Part shown: piece by piece, positions 27,269-37,867 of the stretch
Layout: every line of letters begins with the position of its first letter
How positions within the stretch are numbered: position 1 is the first letter of the stretch
From: CAVUOA01 sp963742955
Lineage (GTDB): Bacteria; Bacteroidota; Ignavibacteria; Tepidaquicellales; OLB5
Assembly (NCBI GenBank): GCA_963742955.1
Contig: CAVUOA010000009.1
Span: 372,001 to 436,000 of the forward strand
DNA length: 64,000 bases
Direction of reading: 5' to 3'
Program-made: the position numbers and the translations under genes
Notes under the pieces: model-generated
What the model saw: the letters and a program-made list of their open reading frames with translations, nothing else
What the model was told of the DNA's origin: nothing
The model's database searches: none

Positions 27269-28493
27269 AGAAAGTATATATTCTGCTTTTATTTCAATCC
27301 GTGGTAATAAATTACGCGCGTCATTAACCTTATTGGGCATAATAATCGGAGTATTTTCTATTATCGGTGTTATGACTCTGCTTGATGCGCTTCAAAAAGG
27401 ACTGGATAGCGGGTTGAGCCAGCTCGGTACAAATACTTTCCAGGTTCAAAAATACCCGGCAATGATGATAGGAGGCCCAGGCAGCAGAAAAAAATATGAA
27501 AAGCGAAAAGATATTTCACTTGAACAGGCTTTCAGGTTAAAGGAGCTTGCAACTATGCCCAAATATGTAGGATTGGAAGACTGGTCCGGCGGGAAAGTGG
27601 TTAAATATGATAAATACCAGACTAACCCCAACATCCAGCTTGGAGGTGTAACAGCTGTATTTCTGCAGGCAAATTCATATACTTTGGGTGAAGGAAGATT
27701 TTTTAATGAACAGGATATTCAGACTGATAAAAAAATTGCTGTAATCGGAATGGAAATAGTTAACAAAATATTTCCGAACACAAACCCGCTTGGGAAAGAT
27801 ATAACAATTGAAGGCAATACATTTTCTGTGATTGGTATCCTTGAGGCAAAAGGAGAAAACCTTGGTCAAAGCCAGGATAATATTGTACTGATTCCAATCA
27901 GAACGATGGATAAAATATACGGCTCAAGGTCACACCGGTCTATTAACATCACAATTACTTCATGGAGTAAAGAACAATATGATGAAACTGTTGAGTATAT
28001 AATCGGCTTAATGCGCCAGATTAGGAAAGTCCCCCCCGGCGAAGAAAACGATTTCGATATTTTTTCAAATGAATCTTTAATCAAGCAGGCTAGCAGCTTC
28101 ACAAAATATTTTAAATACGGAGCCGGTGTTATATCTTTCATTTCATTAATAGCCGCCGGTATCGGTATTATGAACATTATGCTTGTTACAGTCACAGAAA
28201 GAACCCGCGAAATCGGAATCAGGATGGCAATTGGCGCTAAACGGAATAACATTCTTACCCAGTTTCTTTTTGAAGCAATAATTTTGTGCGAGATTGGAGG
28301 TATTATCGGAATAGCCCTGGGAGTTGGGGCAGGTAACCTTATGGGCGCTGTTCTGAAATCACCGGTTACAATCCCCTATGACTGGGTTATGCTGGGCTTA
28401 TTAATATGTTCGGCAATTGGAATTTTATTCGGTACGTATCCTGCATACAAAGCAGCAAAACTAAACCCTATTGACGCATTGAGGTATGAGTAA
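27258..28493 (+). CDS. MacB/FtsX-family ABC permease 2
   Basis: A 411-residue protein. TM1 is in LTLLGIIIGVFSIIGVMTLL, a periplasmic domain spans about 60-280, TM2 is in the GVISFISLIAAGIGIMNIML segment, followed by ERTREIGIRMAIGAK, TM3, TM4 and the ending YPAYKAAKLNPIDALRYE. It is a clear paralogue of permease 1, sharing the EIGIR-AIGA and DALRYE motifs. The periplasmic domain is more diverged and starts with a G- and K-rich stretch (MIGGPGSRKKYEKRKD). Last gene of the operon. Confidence 0.92.
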   Translation: MNLKESIYSAFISIRGNKLRASLTLLGIIIGVFSIIGVMTLLDALQKGLDSGLSQLGTNTFQVQKYPAMMIGGPGSRKKYEKRKDISLEQAFRLKELATMPKYVGLEDWSGGKVVKYDKYQTNPNIQLGGVTAVFLQANSYTLGEGRFFNEQDIQTDKKIAVIGMEIVNKIFPNTNPLGKDITIEGNTFSVIGILEAKGENLGQSQDNIVLIPIRTMDKIYGSRSHRSINITITSWSKEQYDETVEYIIGLMRQIRKVPPGEENDFDIFSNESLIKQASSFTKYFKYGAGVISFISLIAAGIGIMNIMLVTVTERTREIGIRMAIGAKRNNILTQFLFEAIILCEIGGIIGIALGVGAGNLMGAVLKSPVTIPYDWVMLGLLICSAIGILFGTYPAYKAAKLNPIDALRYE

Positions 28494-28532
28494 GACTTTA
28501 ATTGAATCTTAACTAATTTTTTAGTGTTTTTC

Positions 28533-28561
28533 TTGACATTTCGAACATATATTAATATCTT
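28533..28561 (+). promoter_or_regulatory. Candidate promoter before the hypothetical membrane gene
   Basis: TTGACA (28533-28538) and TATCTT (28556-28561) are spaced 17 bases apart, a sigma-70-like arrangement. Read as a Bacteroidetes promoter it is TTG, 20 bases, then TATCTTTC, one mismatch from TAnnTTTG. It could drive the small ORF and the hpn genes. Confidence 0.45.
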
Positions 28562-28670
28562 TCGTTAAATATTTTTGTTGTTATTGTTATTCATTTATTT
28601 ATACATCAAATCTGTTTTTAATTCCCGGTACGTCCGCAAAACTATTTGGGTTTTAAATAATTTCCTTACA

Positions 28671-29027
28671 ATGGAGTGCTACCGCAAGCTTTGCAACCGC
28701 CTTTACTGGAAAAAGCTTGAACCCGGTACTCTCCCCTACACCACAAGATTCTGGTTAATAATAATTTCTGTAATTTCTGTTATATGGCTTGCATTCTTTT
28801 TTGACCCGATGGACCCCACGAACTCAAAATCCCCGTCAAGATTAGTCATGCTATTATCAAAAGCATTCAGTATTGTTGAACAATCTGTTTACAAGCTGGT
28901 TTGCTCATTTGGTAAAGCATCATCCATTATTATAACGCAGTTATCAAATTTCATATCGGAAGCGGAGAATATATCTCTTCCCCGAACGCGTTTTGCATAT
29001 TTAAAAACCTCCTCGCTTTTAATTTAA
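28671..29027 (+). CDS. Hypothetical single-helix membrane protein
   Basis: A 118-residue frame from ATG 28671; an upstream start at 28575 would give 150 residues. One hydrophobic helix (FWLIIISVISVIWLAFFF) is followed by DPMDPTNSKSPSRL and a mixed tail. No family is recognised. A candidate promoter lies 110 bases upstream and a hairpin at 29050-29076 downstream. No competing frame exists on the other strand. Coding status remains uncertain. Confidence 0.45.
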   Translation: MECYRKLCNRLYWKKLEPGTLPYTTRFWLIIISVISVIWLAFFFDPMDPTNSKSPSRLVMLLSKAFSIVEQSVYKLVCSFGKASSIIITQLSNFISEAENISLPRTRFAYLKTSSLLI

Positions 29028-29049
29028 TTTACTAAAATTTCGATTGTGT

Positions 29050-29076
29050 TTATTCCCTGTTTTTACGAGGGAATAA
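29050..29076 (+). terminator. Possible terminator or attenuator hairpin
   Basis: TTATTCCCT (29050-29058) pairs with AGGGAATAA (29068-29076) and is followed by TGTTATTTTTGAT. It lies between the hypothetical gene and hpnC. Confidence 0.45.
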
Positions 29077-29126
29077 TGTTATTTTTGATATTATGGTCAT
29101 TTCAAAGACATTAAATCAGCATAGGT

Positions 29127-29999
29127 ATGCAGGAAAGCTTAATAAATAGTTCTTTCAAATATTGCGGGGATTTAACCAAACGCCATTATGAAAATTTTCC
29201 GGTTGCTTCTTTATTAATTCCAAAGGAAAAAAGGAAATACATTTATGCTATTTATGCTTTCGCAAGGGCAGCAGATGATTTTGCTGATGAACCCGGCATA
29301 GAAGGCGGAAATGAAAAACGCCTTGCCCTGCTTGATGAATGGAACGGAAAGCTGAGAGATTGTTTTAACGGTAAAGCTTATGACCCGATATTTATTGCTC
29401 TGGGTGAAACAGTAAAAGACTGCAAAATTCCGGTTGAGCTGTTAGAAAACCTTCTTAAAGCGTTCAGGCAGGATGTTGTAAAATGCAGGTATGATAATTT
29501 TGACGAAGTGCTGAGCTATTGCGAAAATTCGGCTAACCCGGTGGGGAGACTGGTATTGATTATCTTTGGCAAGCATGATGAAGAGATGTTCGTTTACTCT
29601 GATAAAATCTGCACTGCCCTGCAGCTTGCAAATTTCTGGCAGGATGTTTCGGTTGATATTCAGAAAGACAGGATTTACATACCGAAAGACATGATGGCAA
29701 AGTATAAATATGATGAACAGGGATTATCTCAAAAGAATTACAATGATTCATTTGCAAAGATTATGAATTCTCTTGTTGAAATGACTGAACAGATATTTAA
29801 TGAAGGGAAAGAGCTGCTGAGACTGGTAAAGACAGAAAATATGAAGAGATTAAGCTGGGAATTAAATCTTACATGGCTTGGAGGAATGAAAATTCTTGAA
29901 AAAATCAAACTGCTGAATTATGATGTACTGAACCATAGACCTAAGATAAACGCCATTGATAAAATAAAATTGATTACGAAAGCGAAGTTTTTTAAATGA
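29127..29999 (+). CDS. hpnC: Hydroxysqualene synthase HpnC
   Basis: A 290-residue trans-isoprenyl diphosphate synthase (squalene/phytoene synthase fold). The two aspartate-rich Mg2+ sites are FARAADDFADEP and NFWQDVSVDIQKDRIYIP. The N-terminus with HYENFPVASLLIPKEKR is typical of HpnC. The enzyme converts presqualene diphosphate to hydroxysqualene. Its stop overlaps the hpnD start (ATGA), and the gene order C-D-E matches the known hydroxysqualene route. Confidence 0.9.
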   Translation: MQESLINSSFKYCGDLTKRHYENFPVASLLIPKEKRKYIYAIYAFARAADDFADEPGIEGGNEKRLALLDEWNGKLRDCFNGKAYDPIFIALGETVKDCKIPVELLENLLKAFRQDVVKCRYDNFDEVLSYCENSANPVGRLVLIIFGKHDEEMFVYSDKICTALQLANFWQDVSVDIQKDRIYIPKDMMAKYKYDEQGLSQKNYNDSFAKIMNSLVEMTEQIFNEGKELLRLVKTENMKRLSWELNLTWLGGMKILEKIKLLNYDVLNHRPKINAIDKIKLITKAKFFK

Positions 30000-30841
30000 A
30001 TACAGAGCACTTTGAAATAACTGCAAAAAGCAAAACAAATTTTCTTTATTCATTTAAATTGCTTCCTAAAGAGAAAAACGAAGCAATAAACACCGTCTAT
30101 GCGTTTTGCAGGCAAACAGATGATATTGCAGATAACGAATCGGATTCAGATGAAGTAAAGTTCAGAAAAATCCATCTATGGCGCGGTGAGCTTGAAAAAG
30201 CATTGCAGGGAAATTCAAACTATCCTCTGCTTAACCAGCTGAAGAAGATTATTAGCAAGTTCAGCATCCCCGTAGAACCGTTCTTTGAACTTATAAAGGG
30301 GGTCGAAAGTGACCTTCAGACATCAAGATACAAAGATTTTGAAACTTTGTACCGGTATTGCTACCGGGTAGCCGTTACAGTCGGTTTAATGTCAATTGAA
30401 GTTTTCGGCTACAAAACCAGGAATGCCAAAGAGTATGCTGCAAATCTTGGTATTGCAATGCAGCTAACAAATATACTTCGGGATATAAAGGTCGATGCTT
30501 TAAACGGCAGAATTTATATTCCTGAGGAAGATTTAAAAAGATTCGGTTACACTGAAGATGACCTGCTGAACTCAAGGTATAATAATTCATTTGTTGAGCT
30601 GATGAAATTTGAATGTAAGCGGGCAAGGGAATATTTCGAAAAAGCAAATGACTGCTTTGACCCCAAAGACAGAAAGCTGTTGTTCCCTGCACGCATAATG
30701 CAGAATATATATGTAGGCATTCTCAAAAAAATTGAGAAGATGAATTACAATGTCTTTAAAAAGAAGGCGCGTGTTTCTAAGCTGAAAAAATTATACATAA
30801 CGTTTGGTGTGTACATTAAATATAACCTGGCGTATAGATAA
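29996..30841 (+). CDS. hpnD: Presqualene diphosphate synthase HpnD
   Basis: A 281-residue protein. The two Asp-rich motifs are FCRQTDDIADNE and LTNILRDIKVDALNGRIYIPEEDL. Family motifs FYSFKLLP-like FLYSFKLLPKEK and RYCYRVAVTVGLMSI are present. It condenses two farnesyl diphosphates to presqualene diphosphate. It overlaps hpnC by 4 bases, and its last base is the A of the hpnE start codon. Confidence 0.92.
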   Translation: MNTEHFEITAKSKTNFLYSFKLLPKEKNEAINTVYAFCRQTDDIADNESDSDEVKFRKIHLWRGELEKALQGNSNYPLLNQLKKIISKFSIPVEPFFELIKGVESDLQTSRYKDFETLYRYCYRVAVTVGLMSIEVFGYKTRNAKEYAANLGIAMQLTNILRDIKVDALNGRIYIPEEDLKRFGYTEDDLLNSRYNNSFVELMKFECKRAREYFEKANDCFDPKDRKLLFPARIMQNIYVGILKKIEKMNYNVFKKKARVSKLKKLYITFGVYIKYNLAYR

Positions 30842-32181
30842 TGCAGGATTCAATATTAACAAAAGCAAAACCTGCCGGGATAAAAGTTTGTGTTATAGGC
30901 GGAGGTATCGCCGGGATATCAGCTTCAGCGTTTTCCTCGCAAATGAAGGATTTGATGTAACACTTATTGAAGCATCTCCAAAGCTTGGAGGAAGAGCTTA
31001 TTCGTTCTTTGATAAAAATATTGATGACTGGGTTGATAACGGTCAGCATATACTTGCATCGTGGTATCAAAATACATTTCGATTTCCTGAAAATTATCGG
31101 GACTTATGACCGTGTAAAGTTCCAGCATAGTCTTGAAGTTGTATTTGCAGATTTAGAAGGAAACAGGTACCGGTTTAAATGTCCTGACCTCCCCCCGCCT
31201 TTTCATTTAATGTGGGGATTGTGGACATATAAACCGCTTAAATTTAAAGATAAACTTGGAATATTCAGGTTAATAAATTCTATTGTACTTGATAAATACT
31301 CCGAAGAAGAGCTAAAGACAATGGATACTTCCGGATTGTTCGTTCTTACAAAACAATCGGAAAAAGTTATAAACTATTTCTGGAAGCCGTTTATTCTGGC
31401 GGTATTTAATGCAGAACCTGAAGAAACATCAGCGTGGCAGTTTATGAAGATTATCAAAACAGGTTTCCTGAGACGAGGAGGCTCAAACCTTGTTCTTCCA
31501 AAGTTTAATCTAAATGAACTTTACGTAAACGAGGCAGAAAAATTCCTTATTGAAAAAGAAGCAAAAATTATTAAATCGGCTAGGATAGAACAAATTGAAA
31601 TCAAAAACAAAATTGTTGGCCAAATTTGCGTTGGAGGCGTTAATCTGAAATTCGATTATTATATAAGCGGTGTCCCGTTCTTTGAATTCAGAAACTTATT
31701 CAGCGGCGAAATACTTAACGGGGATTACGAGATTTTAAAAAATTTAACTCCCTCCCCTATTATTAACGTTCATTATGAATTTGACAGGAATATAATGGAT
31801 GAGGATTTTATCGGTATACTAAATGCAACTATACAATGGGTGTTTAAAGTTAATGAAAAACGGGTTTGCATTGTAATCAGCAGCGCAAAACATTTAGTTG
31901 ATATGGATAAAGACGCGCTTATAGAATTGTGCAAAGAAGAACTCATGAATTCTATACCGGGTTTCAGAAATGCAGAGCTTACTTATGCTAAGGTCATAAA
32001 AGAAAAGCGCGCCACATTTTTACCGGACAATTTATCGGTTAATTCAAGACCCGGATGCAAAACCAAGATTGCAAATTTATTTTTAGCAGGAGACTGGATT
32101 AATACAGGCTTACCTGCAACAATTGAAAGCGCAGTAACAAGCAGTAAAAATTGCATGAACGAAATATTAAAATTTACATAA
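30841..32181 (+). CDS. hpnE: Hydroxysqualene dehydroxylase HpnE, two compensating frameshifts
   Basis: An FAD-dependent amine-oxidase-fold enzyme that reduces hydroxysqualene to squalene. The N-terminus has the dinucleotide motif VCVIGGGIAGISA. The frame then shifts near 30932 (one G missing), continues VFLANEGFDVTLIEASPKLGGRAYSF and NGQHIL, and shifts back near 31080 (one T extra), giving NTFDFLKIIGTYDRV. The C-terminal FAD motif FLAGDWINTGLPATIESAVTS is intact. The repaired length is about 446 residues. The two opposite indels restore the original frame, which argues for a functional gene with sequence errors. Confidence 0.85.
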
Positions 32182-32228
32182 TAAAAAGTTTTTATTAATA
32201 ACAATCTAACTAAAGGAAGGTCAAAATT

Positions 32229-34053
32229 ATGGAAAACCTGAACACGAAGACCCCCGTATCCGGAGAAAACGGAACAGCCGTTAAATCAGCGCCGGTTGAA
32301 CTTAAACTCAACATGAAAAATGATAAAGAGGCAGAAATCCAAAAACTTCTGCTTCAGGAAAGGATGAAACTTGAAGCGGAATACGGCGTTAAAGCTGCAA
32401 AAATAGACCACTTCAAAAGACCGCTTGAAAAAACTTTTACAAAAGACCAGAGAGCTGATACCACAATTTTATTTGGCGGATTGACGTGGAAACATGAAAA
32501 GCTCATTAAAGGTGTTTTGAGAGGTTTAGGTTACAATGCTTCAGAAATTCCTACACCCAACAAACGCGCATTCCAGCTTGGAAAAGAATACGGCAATAAC
32601 GGACAGTGCAACCCAACCTATTTCACCGTAGGTAATCTTGTCCAATACCTTCAGGGACTTGAAGCTGAAGGCATGACAAAGCAGGAAATTATTGATAAAT
32701 ATGTTTTCTTTACTGCCGGCGCGTGCGGACCCTGCCGTTTCGGAATGTACGAAGCTGAATACCGTCTCGCTCTTAGAAATTCAGGATTCGACGGATTCAG
32801 AGTGCTGATATTCCAGCAGACAGGCGGGCTTGAACAGGAAGAAATGGAAGCAGGATTGGAAATGAATCTTGATTTCTTCCTGGGAATTATTAATGCAATG
32901 AATGTTGGTGATATAATTAATGACGTTGCCTACCAGATTCGTCCATATGAAGTCAACCAGGGCGAAACTGATAAAGTTCTTGAAGAATGTATGGATATGA
33001 TGTATGAAAGAATGCAGTCAAAGAAATATTTTGAATTCAATTCAAAACTTGAAGGATTAATTAAAAAAGTCCCGGGCTCTAACTACATTTCCAGATTTGT
33101 GGAGCAGGTTATGAGCGATTATTACGTTGAAACTGTGCACCAAATTCGGACTAAATTTAACCAAATTAAGATTGACAGAACAAAAGTTAAGCCTATTTGT
33201 AAGGTTACGGGCGAGTTCTGGGCGCAGACTACCGAGGGTGACGGTAATTTTAACATGTTCCCCTTCCTCGAACGTGAAGGCGCGCAGGTAATGGTAGAAC
33301 CTATTGCAACATGGATACTCTATATGCTTCACCAGGCAAAAAATATGTATCATGACAGAAAAGGTATAAAAGAAGGTGAAGAAAATCCAAAAGCTCACCA
33401 ATTACTTAAGAGATTTAAGAATTACAAAGACTATAAAAAGGTAATAACGGTTCTTACGATTGCCGAAAAGGTTTTTGAGAGAGAATATAACAGAATCAGA
33501 GAAGCATTTGATTTTATGCCGCATGAATTAGCCAGCCAGCTTGGAAATGCAGAGACTCGGACATCCTTTCTATAATTCAAGAGTTGAAGGCGGTGAAGGT
33601 CATTTGGAAATAGCTAAAAATATTTACTACGTAAATAAAGACCTTTGCCACATGGTATTATCATTAAAGCCGTTCGGCTGTATGCCCTCAACACAGTCAG
33701 ACGGAGTGCAGTCGGCAGTAACATCGGTGTATAAGGACATGATATTTATCCCGATTGAAACCTCCGGTGAAGGCGATATAAACGCTCATTCGAGAGTACA
33801 AATGGCACTGGGAGAAGCGAAAGCAAAAGCCAAAACTGAGTTCAAGAAATGCCTTGATGAGACAGGCTTTACGCTTGATGAAATTAAAGCATATATAGAT
33901 GCTAATGAATACCTGCAGAAGCCTTTCTACCGTGTATCACACAGAAAAGGTATTGTGGGTGTTGCAGCAAACTATGTCCTGGATGTTGCGGCAAAAATGA
34001 GTAAAGACGGTATAAAACCGGTTCTATCCGCTGCGAATCAGGCAACTGTTTAA
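32229..34053 (+). CDS. 2-hydroxyacyl-CoA dehydratase-like iron-sulfur protein (HgdB-like part), one frameshift
   Basis: The repaired protein has about 608 residues. It starts 9 bases after a strong AAGGAAGG ribosome site. Cysteine-bearing motifs are NNGQCNPTYFTVGN, TAGACGPCRFGMYEAEY, PICKVTGEFWA and KPFGCMPSTQSDGVQS, as in the dehydratase D/B subunit-like part of large CoA-activase fusions. The frame shifts near 33540; removing one T from CTT gives ASQLEMQRLGHPFYNSRVEGGEGH. It lies 32 bases before the activase gene. In many anaerobes this part is fused to the activase; here it is a separate protein. Substrate is unknown. Confidence 0.8.
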
Positions 34054-34085
34054 TTTGTAATTAGAAAGTTTAAATATAAAGAATT

Positions 34086-37000
34086 ATGTCATCAACAAAA
34101 TCTCCTCTCTTTATTGGGTTTGATGTTGGCTCAACTACTGTAAAAGCGGTTGTGCTTGATATCGATGAAGATAAAATGCTGTGGTCAGACTACCAGCGCC
34201 ATGATACTAAAGCAGCCTGAGAAATCATTAGAGCTTCTCAGAAATATTGAATCCACTCTCGGCAACGATGCTCTTAAAGATGCACGTGTATTCATAACAG
34301 GTTCAGGAGGCGGAAACATAGGACGCTTCATCGGCGCTAAGTTTGTGCAGGAAGTAAATGCTGTATCACTGGCTGTTGAAAAATTCTACCCCAATACCCT
34401 GTCGGTAATTGAGCTTGGCGGTCAGGATGCAAAAATAATTGTCTTCAAAGAAGACCCGGAAACAGGAAAGAAAAAGAAAATCCCTTCGATGAACGATAAA
34501 TGCGCGGGAGGAACCGGCGCTGTAATTGATAAAATCAATGCTAAGCTTAAAATACCGGCTGCAGAACTTTGCAACATGGGTTATATAGGGCTTAAACTTC
34601 ATCCCGTAGCGGGTAAATGCGGTGTTTTCGCTGAAACTGATATCAACGGCTTGCAGAAATCCGGTGTTCCGGCTGATGAGCTTATGGCAAGTCTTTTTGA
34701 ATCTATTATTCAGCAGAATCTTTCTGTATTAACCCGCGGGCATACGCTAAGACCTGAAGTTCTGCTTCTTGGCGGTCCTAATACATACATTAAAGGTATG
34801 CAGGATTGCTGGCGCTCGAACATTCCCAAAATGTGGGAAGAGAGAAATGTACAGTATGATAAATCAAAGCCAATTGAAGAGCTAATAAGAGTGCCTGATA
34901 ATGCGCAGTATTTCGCTGCTATAGGGGCGATTGAGTACGGTAAAGACGAAGAACCTGGGGTAGGTGTATATAAAGGTTATGCTGACCTTGAATACTACAT
35001 TGAGCACGGACGTGAAGATGAGAAGAAAAAACTGTTGAAACTCGCAGGCGGCGGCGGACTTTACAAATCCGATGATGAACTGGATTCATTTAAGGATAAA
35101 TATAAAATCCGTCATTTTGAACCTGTAAAATTCAAACCGGGTGAGGTTGTGAGAGGGTTTATCGGCATCGATGGAGGCTCAACATCAACAAAAGCAGCTC
35201 TCCTATCCGAAGATAAACAGGTTTTGGTGAAGGCATACCAGCTTTCAAAGGGAAATCCGATTGAAGATACAATTGACATACTCGGTAAAATTCAATCACA
35301 GGTTGAAGAACAAGGTGCAACTCTTGAAGTGCTTGGAATCGGTTCTACAGGTTACGCTAAAGATATTTTGAAAGACGTTCTGCATGGTGATGTAGCTTTA
35401 GTTGAAACCGTGGCGCATACCCAGGCAGCGCTTCACTTCTACCCCGAAACTGACGTAATAGTTGACGTTGGCGGTCAGGATATCAAGTTAATAATATTGG
35501 ATCAGGGGCGTGTCAAGGACTTCAAATTAACACCCAATGTTCAGCCGGAAACGGTTATTTCCTTCAGTCAACAGCTCAAGGGTTCGGCTATGCAGTTGAG
35601 GATTTTGCTGATATTGCTTTCTCGGCTAAACAGTACCCTATGTTTGGCTACGGCTGTGCTGTATTTATGCAGTCTGATATTGTTGATTTCCAGCGCCAGG
35701 GCTGGAAACCGGAAGAAATTATGGCGGGATTAGCTAATGTTTTGCCTAAGAACATCTGGCTTTATGTATCACAAATACCTAATCTTGCTAAATTGGGTAA
35801 AAACTTCGTATTACAGGGCGGTACACAGCATAATCTGGCCGCTGTAAAGACACAGGTTGATTTTATTGCAGAAAGATTCAGAGGAAGCGGTGTAGACCCC
35901 AATATTTACGTCCATAGGCACACAGGAGAGGCTGGAGCTATCGGATGCGCCATAGAAGCAGCCAGGTTATACGAAAACGGCATGAAGACTCAGTTTATCG
36001 GGCTTGATAAGGTTGCTAAAATCTCGTTTAAAACAACCAGAAATGAAGATACACGCTGTTATTTCTGTAAAAATAAATGCCTCAGAACATTTATTGACGT
36101 TGCGACTGATGAAAAATCAAAAGAATTCGTGAAACCTGAAATGGAAATCCCGCAGGAAAAAGTTGCTAATCCTGATTCAAAGGTTGCAATGGCAGACGGA
36201 ATTCAAAGGCTTATAATTGCAACCTGCGAAAAAGGCACCGTCGAAGACCTTAGCTCGATGAAACAGATTAAGAAGGGTCTCGATGCTGTTAAGGATTCTA
36301 CACCTAATCTGGTTGAATGGGCTGCTGTTGAAGTGTGGAAATCACACCAGCCGCCTATTGTGAAGGATGAAATACCCATTCCAACTAAGATGCAGGAATT
36401 GAAATTCAAAGTTGATAAGAAAGCAAAAGATGAATTTGATAACCGTGTTGAATTGATGAAAAAACGCGAGCGAGTTGTAATAGGTATACCTCGTGTTTTA
36501 AATATGTACTCACATACTCCGTTTTTCACTGCATATTTTGAATCACTTGGCATCCGGCCTGGGAATATTGTTTATTCCGAATATACTAACGAGGAAATGT
36601 ATAAGGAAGGAGCAAAACGCGGCGCTATTGACCCATGCTTCCCATCAAAGGTTGGAATACCGCATATTCATAACCTTATGTATAAAATCCACAAGAAGAA
36701 AAAACTAAATTACATCTTCCTCCCTATTGTTGATACTATGCCCTCAGATTTAATTTATGCCCAGCAGCATCATGCATGCCCTACAGTAACTGCAACCTCA
36801 GAAGCTGTTAAGGCGGCGTTTATTAAGGAATCCGATTTATTCAAAGAACATGGGTTAGAGTACGTTAACACTTATTTGTATATGACTGAGCCAAAGCTCT
36901 GCGCAAAACAAATGTTTGACGAATGGGCACCTAAACTGGGACTATCTGAAGAAGAAAATAACCGGGCTGTAGAAGAAGCATATAAAGCATTGGATAAGTT

Positions 37001-37745
37001 CGTTATGAATATGAAAAAGAAAGCGCGCGAAACAATTGATATGCTTGAGAAAGAAAACAAAATCGGTATAGTAGTTCTTGCAAGACCATATCATAACGAC
37101 CCCGGATTGAATCACGAAATACTGGAAGAATTCCAGAAGCTGGGATATCCTGTACTGAACCAGGATTCACTTCCGACAGATGATGATATACTCGAAAAGT
37201 TGTTTGGTGATGAAGTTAAAGCAGGTATTATCAAAGGACCCATGGATGTTGGTGATGTATGGAAAAACTCTTACAGCGAAAACACAACCCGTAAAATCTG
37301 GGCTGCCAAATATGCAGCGCGCCATCCGAATCTGGTTGTACTTGAACTTTCATCATTCAAGTGCGGGCATGATGCGCCGATTTACACGGTGGTTGAAGAA
37401 ATTATCACAAGCAGCGGTACCCCCTACTTCTCGTTTAAAGATATTGATGAGAATAAACCTACCGGCTCGATTAAAATCCGTATTGAAACCATTCATTACT
37501 TTCTGAAACGCTACCGTGAGGATATGATTAAGAAAAATGAAAAAATCATGACCATAGAAGAAAAGCTGAAGGAATTCGAAATGAAAATCAGGAAACAGTA
37601 TGAACTGCAGGAGAAGCTGGAATCAATGCAGAACGGCTCTGCCCATATGAACGGAAGCTTAAACAGCAATGCAGTGCAAATTGATATGAGTAAAGTAAAA
37701 TCAAACGGTAACGGGGTAAAAAAGGAAAAAGCGGAGGCTATATAA
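34086..37745 (+). CDS. Double-ASKHA acyl-CoA dehydratase activase-like ATPase with DUF2229 region, two frameshifts
   Basis: The repaired protein has about 1219 residues. ASKHA ATPase domain 1 runs from FIGFDVGSTTVKAVVLDID through IELGGQDAKI to SMNDKCAGGTGAVIDKI. ASKHA domain 2 starts at about residue 355: GFIGIDGGSTSTKAALLSED, VDVGGQDIKLI, NTQCSAGNGYFLQ. A CYFCKNKC cluster follows, then a DUF2229-like region (GIPRVLNMYSHTPFFTAYF, IDPCFPSKVGIPHIHNLMY, HHACPTVTAT) and a C-terminal part with LARPYHNDPGLNHEI and FKCGHDAPIYTVVEEI. One G extra near 34209 and one A missing near 35530 break and restore the frame. Activases of this family use ATP to drive low-potential electrons into an iron-sulfur partner, here probably the preceding protein. 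Confidence 0.83.
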
Positions 37746-37825
37746 GACGTATTATTCCTGAGAAGGCAGAGGATTCCGGTATTTCATTAATCTTGCGGCC
37801 GCAGTCTTAATGTTACACAGTAGGT

Positions 37826-37849
37826 ATACGCAGGCTAAAGCTTGCGTAT
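37826..37849. terminator. Hairpin between convergent genes
   Basis: ATACGCA (37826-37832) pairs with TGCGTAT (37843-37849), and the loop can also pair AGCxxxxGCT-like bases. It lies between the activase gene and the convergent glycosyltransferase. The downstream T-run is weak. Confidence 0.4.
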
Positions 37850-37867
37850 TCACTATATTTTAATAAC

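Noticed and set aside
33057..33401. Minus-strand frame within the dehydratase-like gene
   Set aside because: It overlaps conserved Cys motifs on the plus strand and lacks any domain or ribosome site.
33500..37000. Programmed frameshifting or split inteins in the activase genes
   Set aside because: The shifts lack slippery heptamers with downstream structure, and the same kind of indel occurs in unrelated genes across the window.
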